NCBI RefSeq assembly: GCF_024266585.1 | Contig: NZ_CP100647.1 | Coordinates: 1,903,001-1,967,000, forward strand | Direction of reading: 5' to 3' | Source of the DNA: Xanthomonas sacchari | Lineage (GTDB): Bacteria > Pseudomonadota > Gammaproteobacteria > Xanthomonadales > Xanthomonadaceae | Length of the DNA: 64,000 nucleotides | Shown: positions 29,399 through 37,707 of the stretch, piece after piece | Layout of the letters: each line of letters begins with the position of its first letter | Numbering within the stretch: the first letter of the stretch is position 1 | The notes under the pieces: generated by a model | Database searches by the model: none | What the model was told of the DNA's origin: nothing | Seen by the model: the letters and a program-made list of their open reading frames with translations, nothing else | Position numbers and translations under genes: made by a program

Positions 29399-29697
29399 GC
29401 TCGGCCTGTGCGCGAAAGCGCGGACTGTACGCGCTTTCGCGCGGCGCCGTGCAGCCGACAGCGCGGCGATGTGCTTGCGCTACTCCGCGCCGGGGTGGGG
29501 TGTCGCCGCCGCGCTGTGCAGGTGGGGCGTCACTGGCTCGGTCTGCGGCCGCGCCGTGGCGGCAGTGTGCACGTTGCGCCGCGAGCATCCGGTGGTGTCG
29601 CACGCATCCCGCTGCATTGAGCGGTGCTCCAGGACCGGCGGCGCGCGGCCTGGCCGGCTGCACCGTCGCGCACGCGCGCGCAGCGCAGGCCGGTGGC
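29399..29697. other. Gap between hypothetical gene and esterase
   Basis: 299 bases with the inverted repeat at 29410-29442. Nothing else is seen. Confidence 0.5.
29410..29442. promoter_or_regulatory. Perfect 13-bp inverted repeat before the 149-residue gene
   Basis: GCGCGAAAGCGCG, loop GACTGTA, CGCGCTTTCGCGC. It begins 12 bases upstream of the start codon at 29398. It could be an operator, a translation-controlling hairpin, or a terminator of transcription from upstream. Confidence 0.5.
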
Positions 29698-30516
29698 TCA
29701 GTTGTCGGCGGCGGTCGGCGTGGCGGCGTCGCTGCGCTTCTGCGCGAACAGCCACTGCCACATCTTGGGATCGCGGTAGGTGGCATCCCAAGCGTTGTGG
29801 TTGCCCTGCGGGTACTCGGTATAGCGCACGTCGGCGTCGAGGTTCTTGAACGCGCGGACGATCTTGCGGTCGTCGTGCGGCAGCACCACGTCGTCCTGGG
29901 CGCCGTGGAAGATCCAGACCGGCACGTGCCGCAGGCGCTGCGCCAGCGCGCTGTAGGGATCGGCCAGGTAGGCCACCGGCGTCACCACCAGGTACTCGCG
30001 GTCCTCGTGCGGGGACAGGATCGCGCCGCAGATCGGCACCAGCGCGGCGAAGCGCTGCGGCTGCTTCAGAGCGATCTCCCAGGTGCCGTAGCCGCCCATC
30101 GACATGCCGGTCAGGTAGGTGCGCTGCGGGTCGCCGTTGAATTCGGCGCTGCTGTCGTCCAGCGCCTGCAGCGCCATGGTCGCGTTGACGCCGTTCCATT
30201 CCTCGCCGTCGGGCACCTGCGGCATCACCACCAGGGCCGGGAAATCGGCCAGGTGGCGGCGCAGGTACGGGCCCAGTCCGGACGTGGTCTGGTCGCGGCC
30301 GTCGTCGCCGCGCTCGCCGGAGCCGTGCAGGAACAGCACCACCGGCACCGGACCTTGGCGATGCGCCGGCGCCGGCACGAACACCTGGTAGCGATAGACG
30401 CGGCCGTCGAGGGTGAGCTGGCGGCTGACGAAGTGGCCGGTGGACGGGTCGCTGGGCAGGCTGCTGCATCCGACCATCGACAGACACAGCAGAAGCAGCA
30501 GCGAACGCATCGACAT
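29698..30516 (-). CDS. Lipoprotein esterase / polyhydroxybutyrate-depolymerase-like hydrolase
   Basis: This 272-residue alpha/beta hydrolase has a lipoprotein signal peptide (MRSLLLLLCLSMVGC, lipobox MVGC). An oxyanion region VVLFLHGSGERGDD is followed by the nucleophile elbow GMSMGGYG, then the acid in HGAQDDVV and the catalytic His in PQGNHNAWD. This places it with carboxylesterases of the LpqC/phospholipase type, acting on ester substrates at the envelope. The start at 30516 (MSMRSLL) or 30510 gives the signal peptide; the open frame continues to 30594 but spoils it. Confidence 0.87.
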   Translation of the reverse strand: MSMRSLLLLLCLSMVGCSSLPSDPSTGHFVSRQLTLDGRVYRYQVFVPAPAHRQGPVPVVLFLHGSGERGDDGRDQTTSGLGPYLRRHLADFPALVVMPQVPDGEEWNGVNATMALQALDDSSAEFNGDPQRTYLTGMSMGGYGTWEIALKQPQRFAALVPICGAILSPHEDREYLVVTPVAYLADPYSALAQRLRHVPVWIFHGAQDDVVLPHDDRKIVRAFKNLDADVRYTEYPQGNHNAWDATYRDPKMWQWLFAQKRSDAATPTAADN

Positions 30517-30979
30517 GGCCGGCCCTCGGATGGTAAGCCCGCAGTATCGTGGTCGGGGCATCCCCGCGACAACCCGGGCAGCGGCGGCGGACATGCGCCA
30601 GTCAGCCGGCGGCGGTGGCGGGGTAGCGCGTCAGGTGCTGACCCCGGGCGAGGGAGGGCGTGCAATGGGGCGGGGATTGGGGATTGGGGATGAGCGCTGC
30701 GGGTCGGTCGACCTGGCGGCGCGGCGCATGGCGTGCGTCTCGTCCGGTCGGGCCTGCCGATGCGGCGATGACGGCGTCGGACGTTGCTTCCCGCGGCGCC
30801 GTGTCGTGCGCCTGCTGCGTGGTGCCGCAACCGTGGATGGCGTCGAGGCCTTTCACGTACGTCGAGGTCGGCGCCTCCGCGCCGCGGCGGCGGCCGCGTG
30901 CGGTTCGCTCCTGTCCCCGGCGCTTCCTGTCTCCGCGATGCCGCCGACCGGCGCAATCCCGCGGCGAGCGCCCGCCGCG
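30517..30979. other. Gap between esterase and mgtE
   Basis: About 460 bases. It holds a plus-strand copy of the GGGATTGGGGATT repeat at 30672-30690. No gene is seen. Confidence 0.5.
30672..30690 (+). repeat. GGGATTGGGGATT-type interspersed repeat
   Basis: Reads GGGGATTGGGGATTGGGGA, the plus-strand form of the word family seen at 36798, 46640, 53381, 53596 and 55899. Confidence 0.6.
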
Positions 30980-32338
30980 CTAGAGCAGGACCAGCGTGGC
31001 CAGGCCGAGGAAGCTGAGGAAGCCCATCACGTCGGTCAGCGTGGTCAGGATCACCCCGCCGGCCAGCGCCGGATCGAAGCCCAGGCGCTTGAGCGTCAGC
31101 GGCACCAGCACGCCGCCCAACGCGGCGGTGAGCAGGTTGATGGTCAGCGCCGAGCCGATCACCAGCGACAGCAGCGGCTGCTTGAACCATAGCAGCACGA
31201 TCAGGCCCAGGCCGATGCCCAGCGCCAGACCGTTGATCAGCGCCACCGACAGTTCCTTGCGCAGCAGCACGATCACGTTGGAGGCGCCGATCTGGCCCAG
31301 GGCCAGGCCGCGCACCATCAGCGCCAGCACCTGGGTGCCGGCGTTGCCGCCCATGCCGGCCACGATCGGCATCAGGGCGGCCAGCGCCACCAACTTGGCG
31401 ATGGTGCCTTCGAACTGGCCGACCACGCTGGAGGCGATGAAGGCGGTGCCCAGGTTGATCGTCAGCCACAGCAGGCGGCGCCGGAACGCGCGCCGCACCG
31501 GGCTGAACAGGTCTTCGTCCTCGTCCAGGCCGGCCGCGCTCATCGCCTGGTGCTCGGCCTGGTCGCGGATGATGTCGACCACGTCGTCGATGGTGATGCG
31601 GCCGAGCAGGATGTTGTTGTCGTCCACCACCGGCGCGGAGATCCAGTCGTGGTCGGAGAACTGCCGCGCAACCTCGTCGGCGCCTTCGCCGACGTCGATG
31701 GCCGGCTGCTCGTCGTCGATCAGGCGGTTGATCGGCGTGGAGTCCTCGTGGGTCACCAATGCCGCCAGCGACACCCGCCCCAGGTACTGGTGGCGGCGGC
31801 TGACCACGAACAGGTGGTCGGTGTGGTCAGGCAGCTCGCCGCGCAGGCGCAGGTAGCGCAGCACCACGTCGACGTTGACGTCGGCGCGCACGGTGACCAC
31901 GTCCGGGTTCATCAGGCGGCCGGCGCTGTTCTCGGGATACGACAGCACCTGCTCGAGCCGCTCGCGGTTCTCGCGGTCCATCGACTTGAGCACTTCGTCG
32001 ATGACCGTGTCCGGCAGATCCTCGACCAGGTTGGCGAGGTCGTCGATGTCCAGGTCTTCGACCGCGGCGACGATTTCGTCCGGGTCCATGTCCGCGAGCA
32101 GGCTCTCGCGCACTTCCTCGCCGACGTGGACCAGCACCTCGCCGTCGTCCTCCGGATCGACCAGCCCCCACACCACCTCGCGCTTGCCCGGCGGCAGCGA
32201 CTCCAGCAGGTTGCCGATCTCGGCCGGCGCCAGCGTATTGACCAGTCGGCGCACCGGGCCCAGACGCCCGCTGTCCAGCGCATCGGACAGCATGCGTAGC
32301 TGCCGCGCGGTCTTGTCGTGGCGGACGGCGTCGGCCAT
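30980..32338 (-). CDS. mgtE: Magnesium transporter MgtE
   Basis: This 452-residue protein is a Mg2+ channel. It has an N-terminal MgtE helical domain (about residues 25-125, with LLADMDPDEIVAAVEDLD), a pair of CBS domains (about 130-255, containing HLFVVSRRHQYLGRVSL) that sense cytosolic Mg2+, and a five-helix pore (about 285-452) with VAGMGGNAGTQVLALMVRGL. Length and domain order are normal. Gating is by Mg2+ binding to the cytosolic domains in the family. It is monocistronic, and the AT-richer insert lies just upstream. Confidence 0.95.
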   Translation of the reverse strand: MADAVRHDKTARQLRMLSDALDSGRLGPVRRLVNTLAPAEIGNLLESLPPGKREVVWGLVDPEDDGEVLVHVGEEVRESLLADMDPDEIVAAVEDLDIDDLANLVEDLPDTVIDEVLKSMDRENRERLEQVLSYPENSAGRLMNPDVVTVRADVNVDVVLRYLRLRGELPDHTDHLFVVSRRHQYLGRVSLAALVTHEDSTPINRLIDDEQPAIDVGEGADEVARQFSDHDWISAPVVDDNNILLGRITIDDVVDIIRDQAEHQAMSAAGLDEDEDLFSPVRRAFRRRLLWLTINLGTAFIASSVVGQFEGTIAKLVALAALMPIVAGMGGNAGTQVLALMVRGLALGQIGASNVIVLLRKELSVALINGLALGIGLGLIVLLWFKQPLLSLVIGSALTINLLTAALGGVLVPLTLKRLGFDPALAGGVILTTLTDVMGFLSFLGLATLVLL

Positions 32339-32687
32339 GCGCTGCTCCCTTGGGGTGAGGCCGCGCTCCGAAGAAACGCGGTCGGTCAGATGTTCATCCC
32401 CACATTATCGCCTGCATGTTGCGGGAAGCACAGTGCCCGTCGACTGGCGCCAGGACTTCGTGAGTTGGGATCGCGCGCGGTATCGTCAGAGCCTGCGGTG
32501 CTGTGCTTTGTTGTGAGAGCGGCAGAGCATGCTTTTCCATCAGATGATGCCTGCCGCGCCACTATACAGTGATGGAATCAGTACGTGAAATAAGAGTTCG
32601 CCGGCTTCAGGTTGTAACTGGATTTCCTGCAGGCGGTCTGCGCTGGGTTGATTCAGATTGGCTGCATCGCGTCCGGCGTGCAGTGGC
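32339..32687. other. Start of the AT-richer insert, no gene seen
   Basis: The first 100 bases are the mgtE leader. From about 32500 the sequence turns AT-richer and continues so to 34130. No open frame with supporting features lies between 32339 and 32687. Confidence 0.5.
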
Positions 32688-33116
32688 TCATCCTTTATTT
32701 TCCGATAAAGGTGTGAAGCAAATAATTTGAGTAATCAGCAATACCGTTCCTCCTGGTACGTGGGTATCCCGTTTTACCAATCGGCCCTTCACTCGAATGG
32801 GGAGTGGATTGCTTGCTCCATGAAGCGCTGGTTGTCTGAATGCCGATTTCCGAAATTTTCTGACTAAAGTCGTGGTTTTTAGGTTTTCTGCGAATTCAAG
32901 CCACAAGCCAGATCCGGGTTTTTTTTCACAATCCTGGATGGAGACGCCGTGTCTGGTTCCAAGATAGCAGCCTGCTATGGTGATCTCTTGGTCCCAGGAT
33001 GGGTTCGTTATCAGTTGATGGACTGAAATGTCTGAAGTGGAATCTTGGCAGATTTGTGCGGGCGCGTGATGTGGGGTGGTGGCCATCAATAGGTAAGTTA
33101 GTGCTAGGCTTTTCAT
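32688..33116 (-). CDS. Candidate periplasmic immunity protein for the Rhs toxin
   Basis: This 142-residue protein has a signal peptide (MKSLALTYLLMATTPHHAPA) and a mature part with four Cys residues (QICQ, AGCY, QDCE, IICF), enough for two disulfides in the periplasm. I do not recognise a family. Its ATG overlaps the stop of the Rhs gene (ATGA, 33116-33113), the coupling and order typical of toxin/immunity pairs. A GTG nine bases upstream is a less likely start. Codon use is AT-richer than the window. Immunity is inferred from position and export, not homology. Confidence 0.7.
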   Translation of the reverse strand: MKSLALTYLLMATTPHHAPAQICQDSTSDISVHQLITNPSWDQEITIAGCYLGTRHGVSIQDCEKKPGSGLWLEFAENLKTTTLVRKFRKSAFRQPALHGASNPLPIRVKGRLVKRDTHVPGGTVLLITQIICFTPLSENKG

Positions 33117-34058
33117 GGCTCGCACTTTCCAAGGTTGCAGGTTGTTTCTACACTAGCTTTTGCTTGTTCACTGATATCGCTTTCGTTGCGCCCTGTGCCT
33201 GGCTCCCAAAAGCCCCATGGTGATCGGACCTGCAGGGACTCATGATAAGCAGCTTCCGCTCGATATGCTCGGTACTCGCCTCTGAGTAGTTCCTTGCGAC
33301 TGTTGGTCATCGGATCAAGGCCCCTTTTCAGTCGCTCGCGTTGATCGACTCCATGTGATCCCTCGTGGAGTGCGGTCGCGTCTAGTATGTTTTGCGCACT
33401 CGTATCGCGATCACTCATGCTTTTGATTGCTGACATGTTGAATGAGACGGTGGTGGTGGAGCCGATTGTTTCGGCCTTTCCATACGCTTCTATGTCGGTG
33501 TCATTTACCGCAACGCCATTGTCTACGCCTTCCTTCCCGTAGAAATTAGCCACAGCGGCGGATCGGGCGTCTTTGATCAGGGTGCCGGTCTGTGCGCGAG
33601 CCGATTGTGCGATTGAGCGGAGCGCCTTTCTTATACCCGTGCATAGTTCTTTGCTTCCCTTGCATACATAACGTCCATCCGGATCGATCGCTGAGAAGGG
33701 ATTGTTTGCTGCATAGGCATATCTGTTGAAGTTGGCTCCATTTTGCCGAGTCATTACTGGGTCAATTGACAAAAATCGTTCTATGCCGGAATCATAGTAA
33801 CGTTGCTGCATGTATGTAAGGCCGGTGGTCGCATCTTCGACATGACCGGTATAGCCGGGGCCATCGGCTTTCTGTGGGTTGAGAAGCGAGCCGAAAGGGT
33901 TCATAGTCGCGGCGTTCCGTGGTGTTTCGGTCTTTATCTGAAATGGCCACGATTGAGCCCAATGCATCTGTGTGGATGTAGTGCACTGTTTGTGCTGATG
34001 CGAATAATGGGAATGCGTTTAGTATGAAAATTGCAATCCAATTGCAGCGTGAGCACAT
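33113..34058 (-). pseudogene. Mini-Rhs protein with metallopeptidase-like tip, frameshifted
   Basis: Two frames together encode a short Rhs protein. The first (ATG 34058) gives a signal peptide (MCSRCNWIAIFILNAFPLFA, cleaved after ASA) and the start of the Rhs core, TVHYIHTDALGSIVAISDKD, as far as RRDYEPF. The second continues GSLLNPQKADGPGYTGHVED, YMQQRYYDSGIERFLSIDPV, then NNPFSAIDPDGRY, the usual core end. The frames join at 33894-33899 (CCCTTTC on the minus strand), where one extra base breaks the frame; total length is 3n+1, giving 314 residues if corrected. The tip has HEGSH (33353-33367) and a later EYRAYRAEAAYHE segment, a likely zinc peptidase. It may be inactive, slippage-corrected or a sequence error. 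Confidence 0.8.
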
Positions 34059-34132
34059 GGGGTGATCCTGAAAATCGGAAGTTTCGATTTATTGGCAAGA
34101 AATTTTTAGGTATTAAGGATGTCTTCGCATTT

Positions 34133-35848
34133 CTAAGTGGCACATGCAAGCCAGCGCTCGATGCCCTTGCGGTCGCGCGCCTGCAGCAGCTTGATGCCGC
34201 GCTGACGCAGCGCCTGCAGGTCGGTGTCGCGGATCACCTGGCGCACTTCCAGCATCGTCGCCGGGTGCAGGCTGAACTCGCGCAGCCCCAGCGCCAGCAG
34301 CATCGGGGTCAGCGCGGGGTCGCCGGCGATCTCGCCGCACACCGCCACCGGCTTGCCATGCGCCTGGCCGGTGGCGATCACCTGCGCGATCAGGCGCAGC
34401 ACCGCCGGATGCAGCGGCGAATACAGCTCGGCCAGCGCCTCGTTGTTGCGGTCGGCGGCGAGCAGGTACTGCACCAGGTCGTTGGTGCCGATCGACAGGA
34501 AGTCGATGGCGTCGATGAAGGTGTCCAGGGCGATCGCCGCCGCGGGGACCTCGATCATCGCGCCGAGCGTTACCCGCTCGGCGATGGCGTGGCCGTCGCG
34601 GCGCAACTGCGCGGCGATGCGCTTGAGATGGCGGCGCATCGCCATCAGCTCCTCGCGCGTGCTGATCATCGGCACCAGCACCCGCACCGGCCCGTAGGCC
34701 GAGGCGCGCAGCAGCGCGCGCAACTGGGTGTCGGAGACCTTGGGCCGGGCCAGCGACAGGCGCACGCCGCGCAGCCCCAGCGCCGGGTTTTCTTCGTTGC
34801 TCATGGTCAGCCCGGTGCGGTCGGCCTTGTCCGCGCCCAGGTCGAGGGTGCGGATGGTCACCGGCCGGCCGCTCATGCCCAGCACCGCGTCGCGGTAGGT
34901 GCGGAACTGCTCTTCCTCGTCGGGCAGGGCGTCGCGCTGCAGGAACAGGAACTCGGTGCGGTACAGGCCCAGGCCGTCGGCGCCGAGCGCATGCGCGCGG
35001 GCCACGTCGTCGCGCGACTCGGCGTTGGCCAGCAGGGTGATGTCCACGCCGTCGCGGGTGCGGCTGGGCTTGGAGCGCAGCTTGCCCAGGCTGCGCTGCA
35101 GCTTGGCCTGGTCGCGCACGCGGCTGCGGTAGTCGCGCAGGTCGTCCGGGGTCGGGTCGACCAGCACCGCGCCCTGGCTGCCGTCGATGATCAGCACGTC
35201 GCCGTCGTTGATCTTCTGCAACGCATCGGCGACGCCGACCACCAGCGGCAGGTGCAGGCTGCGCGCCAGGATCGCGCTGTGCGACAGGGTGCTGCCGGCG
35301 CTGGTGACGATGCCGACCACGCCCTGCGCCTGCAGTTGCGCCAGCTCCGACGGCGCCACGTTCTCGCACACCAGGATCTCGCCGGCCAGGCCGTCGCTGT
35401 CCGGCTGGCGCTTCTGCAGGAACGCATGGATCCGCCCGATCACATGGTCCAGGTCGTCCATGCGGCTCTTGAGGTAGGCGTCCTCCATGTCGTCGAACAC
35501 GGTTGCCAGGCGGTCGCGCTGCAGGCGCAGCGCGTAGTCGGCGCTGTAGCGGCCGGTGCGGATCAGTTCGTCCAGGCCGTGCAGCAGTTCCGGGTCGTCG
35601 AGCAGCAGCGCGTGCAGGTCGAGGAATTCGCCGACCTCCTTGGCCAGGGCGCCGTGCAGGCGCTGGCGCAGGCCGTGCATCTCTTCGCGCGCGGCATCCA
35701 CCGCGCGGTGCAGGCGATCGAGTTCCCCGGGGATCTGCGCGGCGCCGATGCGTTGCTCGGCCACCTCCAACGCGTGCGGCAGGCGCACCCGCGCCCGGCC
35801 CAGGGCATTGCCGCGCGATGCGCCATGGCCGGCGATGCGCACGCTCAT
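34133..35848 (-). CDS. ptsI: Phosphoenolpyruvate-protein phosphotransferase (enzyme I)
   Basis: This 571-residue enzyme transfers phosphate from PEP to HPr. The phospho-His lies in STLSHSAILARSLHLPLVVG (about residue 190). The PEP-binding domain carries GLYRTEFLFLQRDALPDEEE and the catalytic Cys in AVCGEIAGDP near residue 500. The start MSVRIAGHGASRG (35848) is the natural N terminus; upstream in-frame Met codons lie in a low-quality leader. It is the last gene of the PTS cluster, and the Rhs insert begins 75 bases after its stop. Confidence 0.96.
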   Translation of the reverse strand: MSVRIAGHGASRGNALGRARVRLPHALEVAEQRIGAAQIPGELDRLHRAVDAAREEMHGLRQRLHGALAKEVGEFLDLHALLLDDPELLHGLDELIRTGRYSADYALRLQRDRLATVFDDMEDAYLKSRMDDLDHVIGRIHAFLQKRQPDSDGLAGEILVCENVAPSELAQLQAQGVVGIVTSAGSTLSHSAILARSLHLPLVVGVADALQKINDGDVLIIDGSQGAVLVDPTPDDLRDYRSRVRDQAKLQRSLGKLRSKPSRTRDGVDITLLANAESRDDVARAHALGADGLGLYRTEFLFLQRDALPDEEEQFRTYRDAVLGMSGRPVTIRTLDLGADKADRTGLTMSNEENPALGLRGVRLSLARPKVSDTQLRALLRASAYGPVRVLVPMISTREELMAMRRHLKRIAAQLRRDGHAIAERVTLGAMIEVPAAAIALDTFIDAIDFLSIGTNDLVQYLLAADRNNEALAELYSPLHPAVLRLIAQVIATGQAHGKPVAVCGEIAGDPALTPMLLALGLREFSLHPATMLEVRQVIRDTDLQALRQRGIKLLQARDRKGIERWLACAT

Positions 35849-35906
35849 TGCGCCTGCCCCGTGCGGCGGCACCGCGTCCCTGCCTGCGGCCGCCGGCGGC
35901 GCATGC

Positions 35907-36176
35907 TCAGCTGTCCTCGTCGAAGCGCCGCTCGAACAGGTCGACCACGGCCTTGAGCGCCTCGGCTTCGTCGGCGCCGTCCACCCGCACCGTCACCGGC
36001 GTGCCTTGCGCGGCGGCCAGCAGCATCACGCCCATGATGCTCTTGGCGTTGACCTCGCGGCCCTTGGCCGCAAGCGTGGCGTTGCAGCGGAACGAAGACA
36101 GCGTCTGCACCAGCTTGGCGGTGGCGCGGGCGTGCAGGCCGAGGCGGTTGGAGACCAGCAGTTCGCGTTCAAGCAT
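35907..36176 (-). CDS. ptsH: Phosphocarrier protein HPr
   Basis: This 89-residue protein carries the phospho-His at residue 15 (RLGLHARA) and the regulatory Ser46 (VNAKSIMGVM) phosphorylated by HPr kinase, which is encoded in this cluster. The rest matches a normal HPr fold. Its 5-prime end overlaps the 3-prime end of the EIIA gene by 8 bases. The transporter it serves is not in the window; in xanthomonads a fructose PTS is encoded elsewhere. Confidence 0.96.
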   Translation of the reverse strand: MLERELLVSNRLGLHARATAKLVQTLSSFRCNATLAAKGREVNAKSIMGVMLLAAAQGTPVTVRVDGADEAEALKAVVDLFERRFDEDS

Positions 36177-36561
36177 CGTCGATCACCACGCCGTTGCGCG
36201 AGCCGGCGGCGGCCGTCGCGGGCAACTGCTCCAGTCCTTGTTCGGGGTAGTTCATGATCCGCAGCAGCATCGGCAGGCTCAATGCCGAGACGCGCCGTAC
36301 CGGCGTGCCCAGGCGCGCCAGCCGCGCGGCGAGGTTGCTCGGGCTGGCTCCGTACAGATCCGTCACCACCAGCACGCCATCGCCATCGTCCACCCGCCGC
36401 AACGCGGCCGAGGCCTGCGGCAGCAGCGCATCCAGGTCGGCATCGAACGGCACCTCGAACGCTTCGGTCTTCAGCGGCAACTGCCGCAGCAGTCCGGTGG
36501 CCACGCGCAACAGCGACGCACCGATTCCGGGATGAGTGATGAGGAGAATGCCGCAAGCCAT
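36169..36561 (-). CDS. PTS mannose/fructose-type EIIA component
   Basis: This 130-residue protein has the phospho-His at residue 10 (LLITHPGIG) and the LVVTDLYGASPSNLAARLA segment of mannose-family EIIA domains. No EIIB, EIIC or EIID gene is near, so it probably has a regulatory rather than sugar-transport role, as proposed for ptsM-type genes beside ptsH. It overlaps ptsH by 8 bases. Confidence 0.9.
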   Translation of the reverse strand: MACGILLITHPGIGASLLRVATGLLRQLPLKTEAFEVPFDADLDALLPQASAALRRVDDGDGVLVVTDLYGASPSNLAARLARLGTPVRRVSALSLPMLLRIMNYPEQGLEQLPATAAAGSRNGVVIDDA

Positions 36562-36668
36562 GGGAGAACGTTAACAGGTCAGGCAGGGCGCAGGGAATGG
36601 CCGGAAGCCGGGATTGGCGATTCGAACGTGGGGGTGAGCGCGTCTGCGCGCGCCGAGGCAGGTGGCCT

Positions 36669-36727
36669 GTAGGAGCGGCTTCAGCCGCGATGCGACGGGG
36701 CATGGCCGCGGCTGAAGCCGCTCCTAC
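36669..36727. repeat. SMAG/REP-like inverted pair
   Basis: A plus-strand element at 36669-36691 and a minus-strand element at 36705-36727 are separated by 13 bases; together they can form a long hairpin inside the PTS cluster. Confidence 0.8.
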
Positions 36728-36797
36728 GGAAATGCGGGGGCCGCGATTCGTCTACAGATTCGCGCGCCGCGCTTGCGCCACAGCGCGCGCAGACGCG

Positions 36798-36823
36798 CCC
36801 ATCCCCAATCCCCAATCCCGGCT
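36798..36823 (-). repeat. GGGATTGGGGATT-type interspersed repeat
   Basis: Reads CCCATCCCCAATCCCCAATC on the plus strand, immediately before the rapZ stop codon. Confidence 0.65.
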
Positions 36824-36828
36824 TTCGA

Positions 36829-37707
36829 TCAATCCTGCTCGCGATGGAAGGTCGCCACTTCCGGCCAGCCCTGTTCGCGGGCGTGGCGGGCCAGGCGTTC
36901 GGCCAGGTACACCGAGCGGTGCTTGCCGCCGGTGCAGCCGAAGGCGATGGTGACGTAGCTGCGGGTGTCGTTGCGCAGCCGCGGCAGCCAGGTGTCCAGG
37001 AAGTCGATCAGCTGCGCGGTGTAGCGCTGCACGTCCGGTTGCGCGTCCAAGTAGTCGCGCACGCCGCTGTCGCGGCCAGTCATCGGACGCAGTTCCGGGT
37101 CCCAGTGCGGGTTCGGCAGCACCCGCGCATCGAACACGAAATCCGCCTCGGCCGGCACGCCGCGCTTGTAGGCGAAAGACTCGAACAGCAGCGACAGGGT
37201 GTTCTCGGCGGACAGCGCGAACTCGGTGGTGACCCGCCGGCGCAGCTGGTGCACGTTGAGCGAGCTGGTGTCGATCACCGCATCGGCCTCGCGGCGCAGC
37301 GGCTCGGTCAGCGCGCGCTCGCGCTCGATCGCCTCCGGCAGCGACAGGCCCTGGTGCGACAGCGGATGGCGCCGGCGGGTGTCGGCGTAGCGCTTGATCA
37401 GCGCCTCGTCGTTGGCGTCGAAGAACAGCAACCGTGCGTCCAGGCCGAACTGCGCCACCGCCTCGCGCCAGCGCGCGAGCTGGGTCAGGTCGCTGTGGCG
37501 GCTGCGCACGTCGATGCCCACCGCCAGCTTGCTGGGGCCGGCATCCTCGCGCACCAGGCTCTTGACGAAGGCCGGCAGCAGTTCCACCGGCAGGTTGTCG
37601 ACGCAGTAGTAGTCCAGGTCCTCGAAGGTCTTCAGCGCCACCGACTTGCCGGAGCCGGACAGGCCGCTGACGATGACCAGCGTGGACATATTGGCGCCGG
37701 CGGTCAT
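36829..37707 (-). CDS. rapZ: RNase adapter protein RapZ
   Basis: This 292-residue protein has an N-terminal Walker A motif GLSGSGKS and the family segment [20 protein letters not shown]-terminal domain with [20 protein letters not shown] binds glucosamine-6-phosphate and small RNA in Escherichia coli. RapZ there directs RNase E to the sRNA GlmZ; in xanthomonads only the gene linkage is known to me. ATG 37707 overlaps the hprK stop (ATGA); ATG 37689 (MSTLVIVSG) is the alternative. The stop codon abuts a repeat. Confidence 0.93.
   Translation of the reverse strand: MTAGANMSTLVIVSGLSGSGKSVALKTFEDLDYYCVDNLPVELLPAFVKSLVREDAGPSKLAVGIDVRSRHSDLTQLARWREAVAQFGLDARLLFFDANDEALIKRYADTRRRHPLSHQGLSLPEAIERERALTEPLRREADAVIDTSSLNVHQLRRRVTTEFALSAENTLSLLFESFAYKRGVPAEADFVFDARVLPNPHWDPELRPMTGRDSGVRDYLDAQPDVQRYTAQLIDFLDTWLPRLRNDTRSYVTIAFGCTGGKHRSVYLAERLARHAREQGWPEVATFHREQD

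Larger units (their letters stand above)
36562..36828. other. Gap between rapZ and EIIA genes with two repeat families
   Basis: Within the otherwise tightly packed PTS cluster, 267 bases hold an inverted SMAG pair and GGGATT-type words (36608-36623 and 36798-36823). They may separate two transcripts or tune mRNA decay. Confidence 0.6.
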
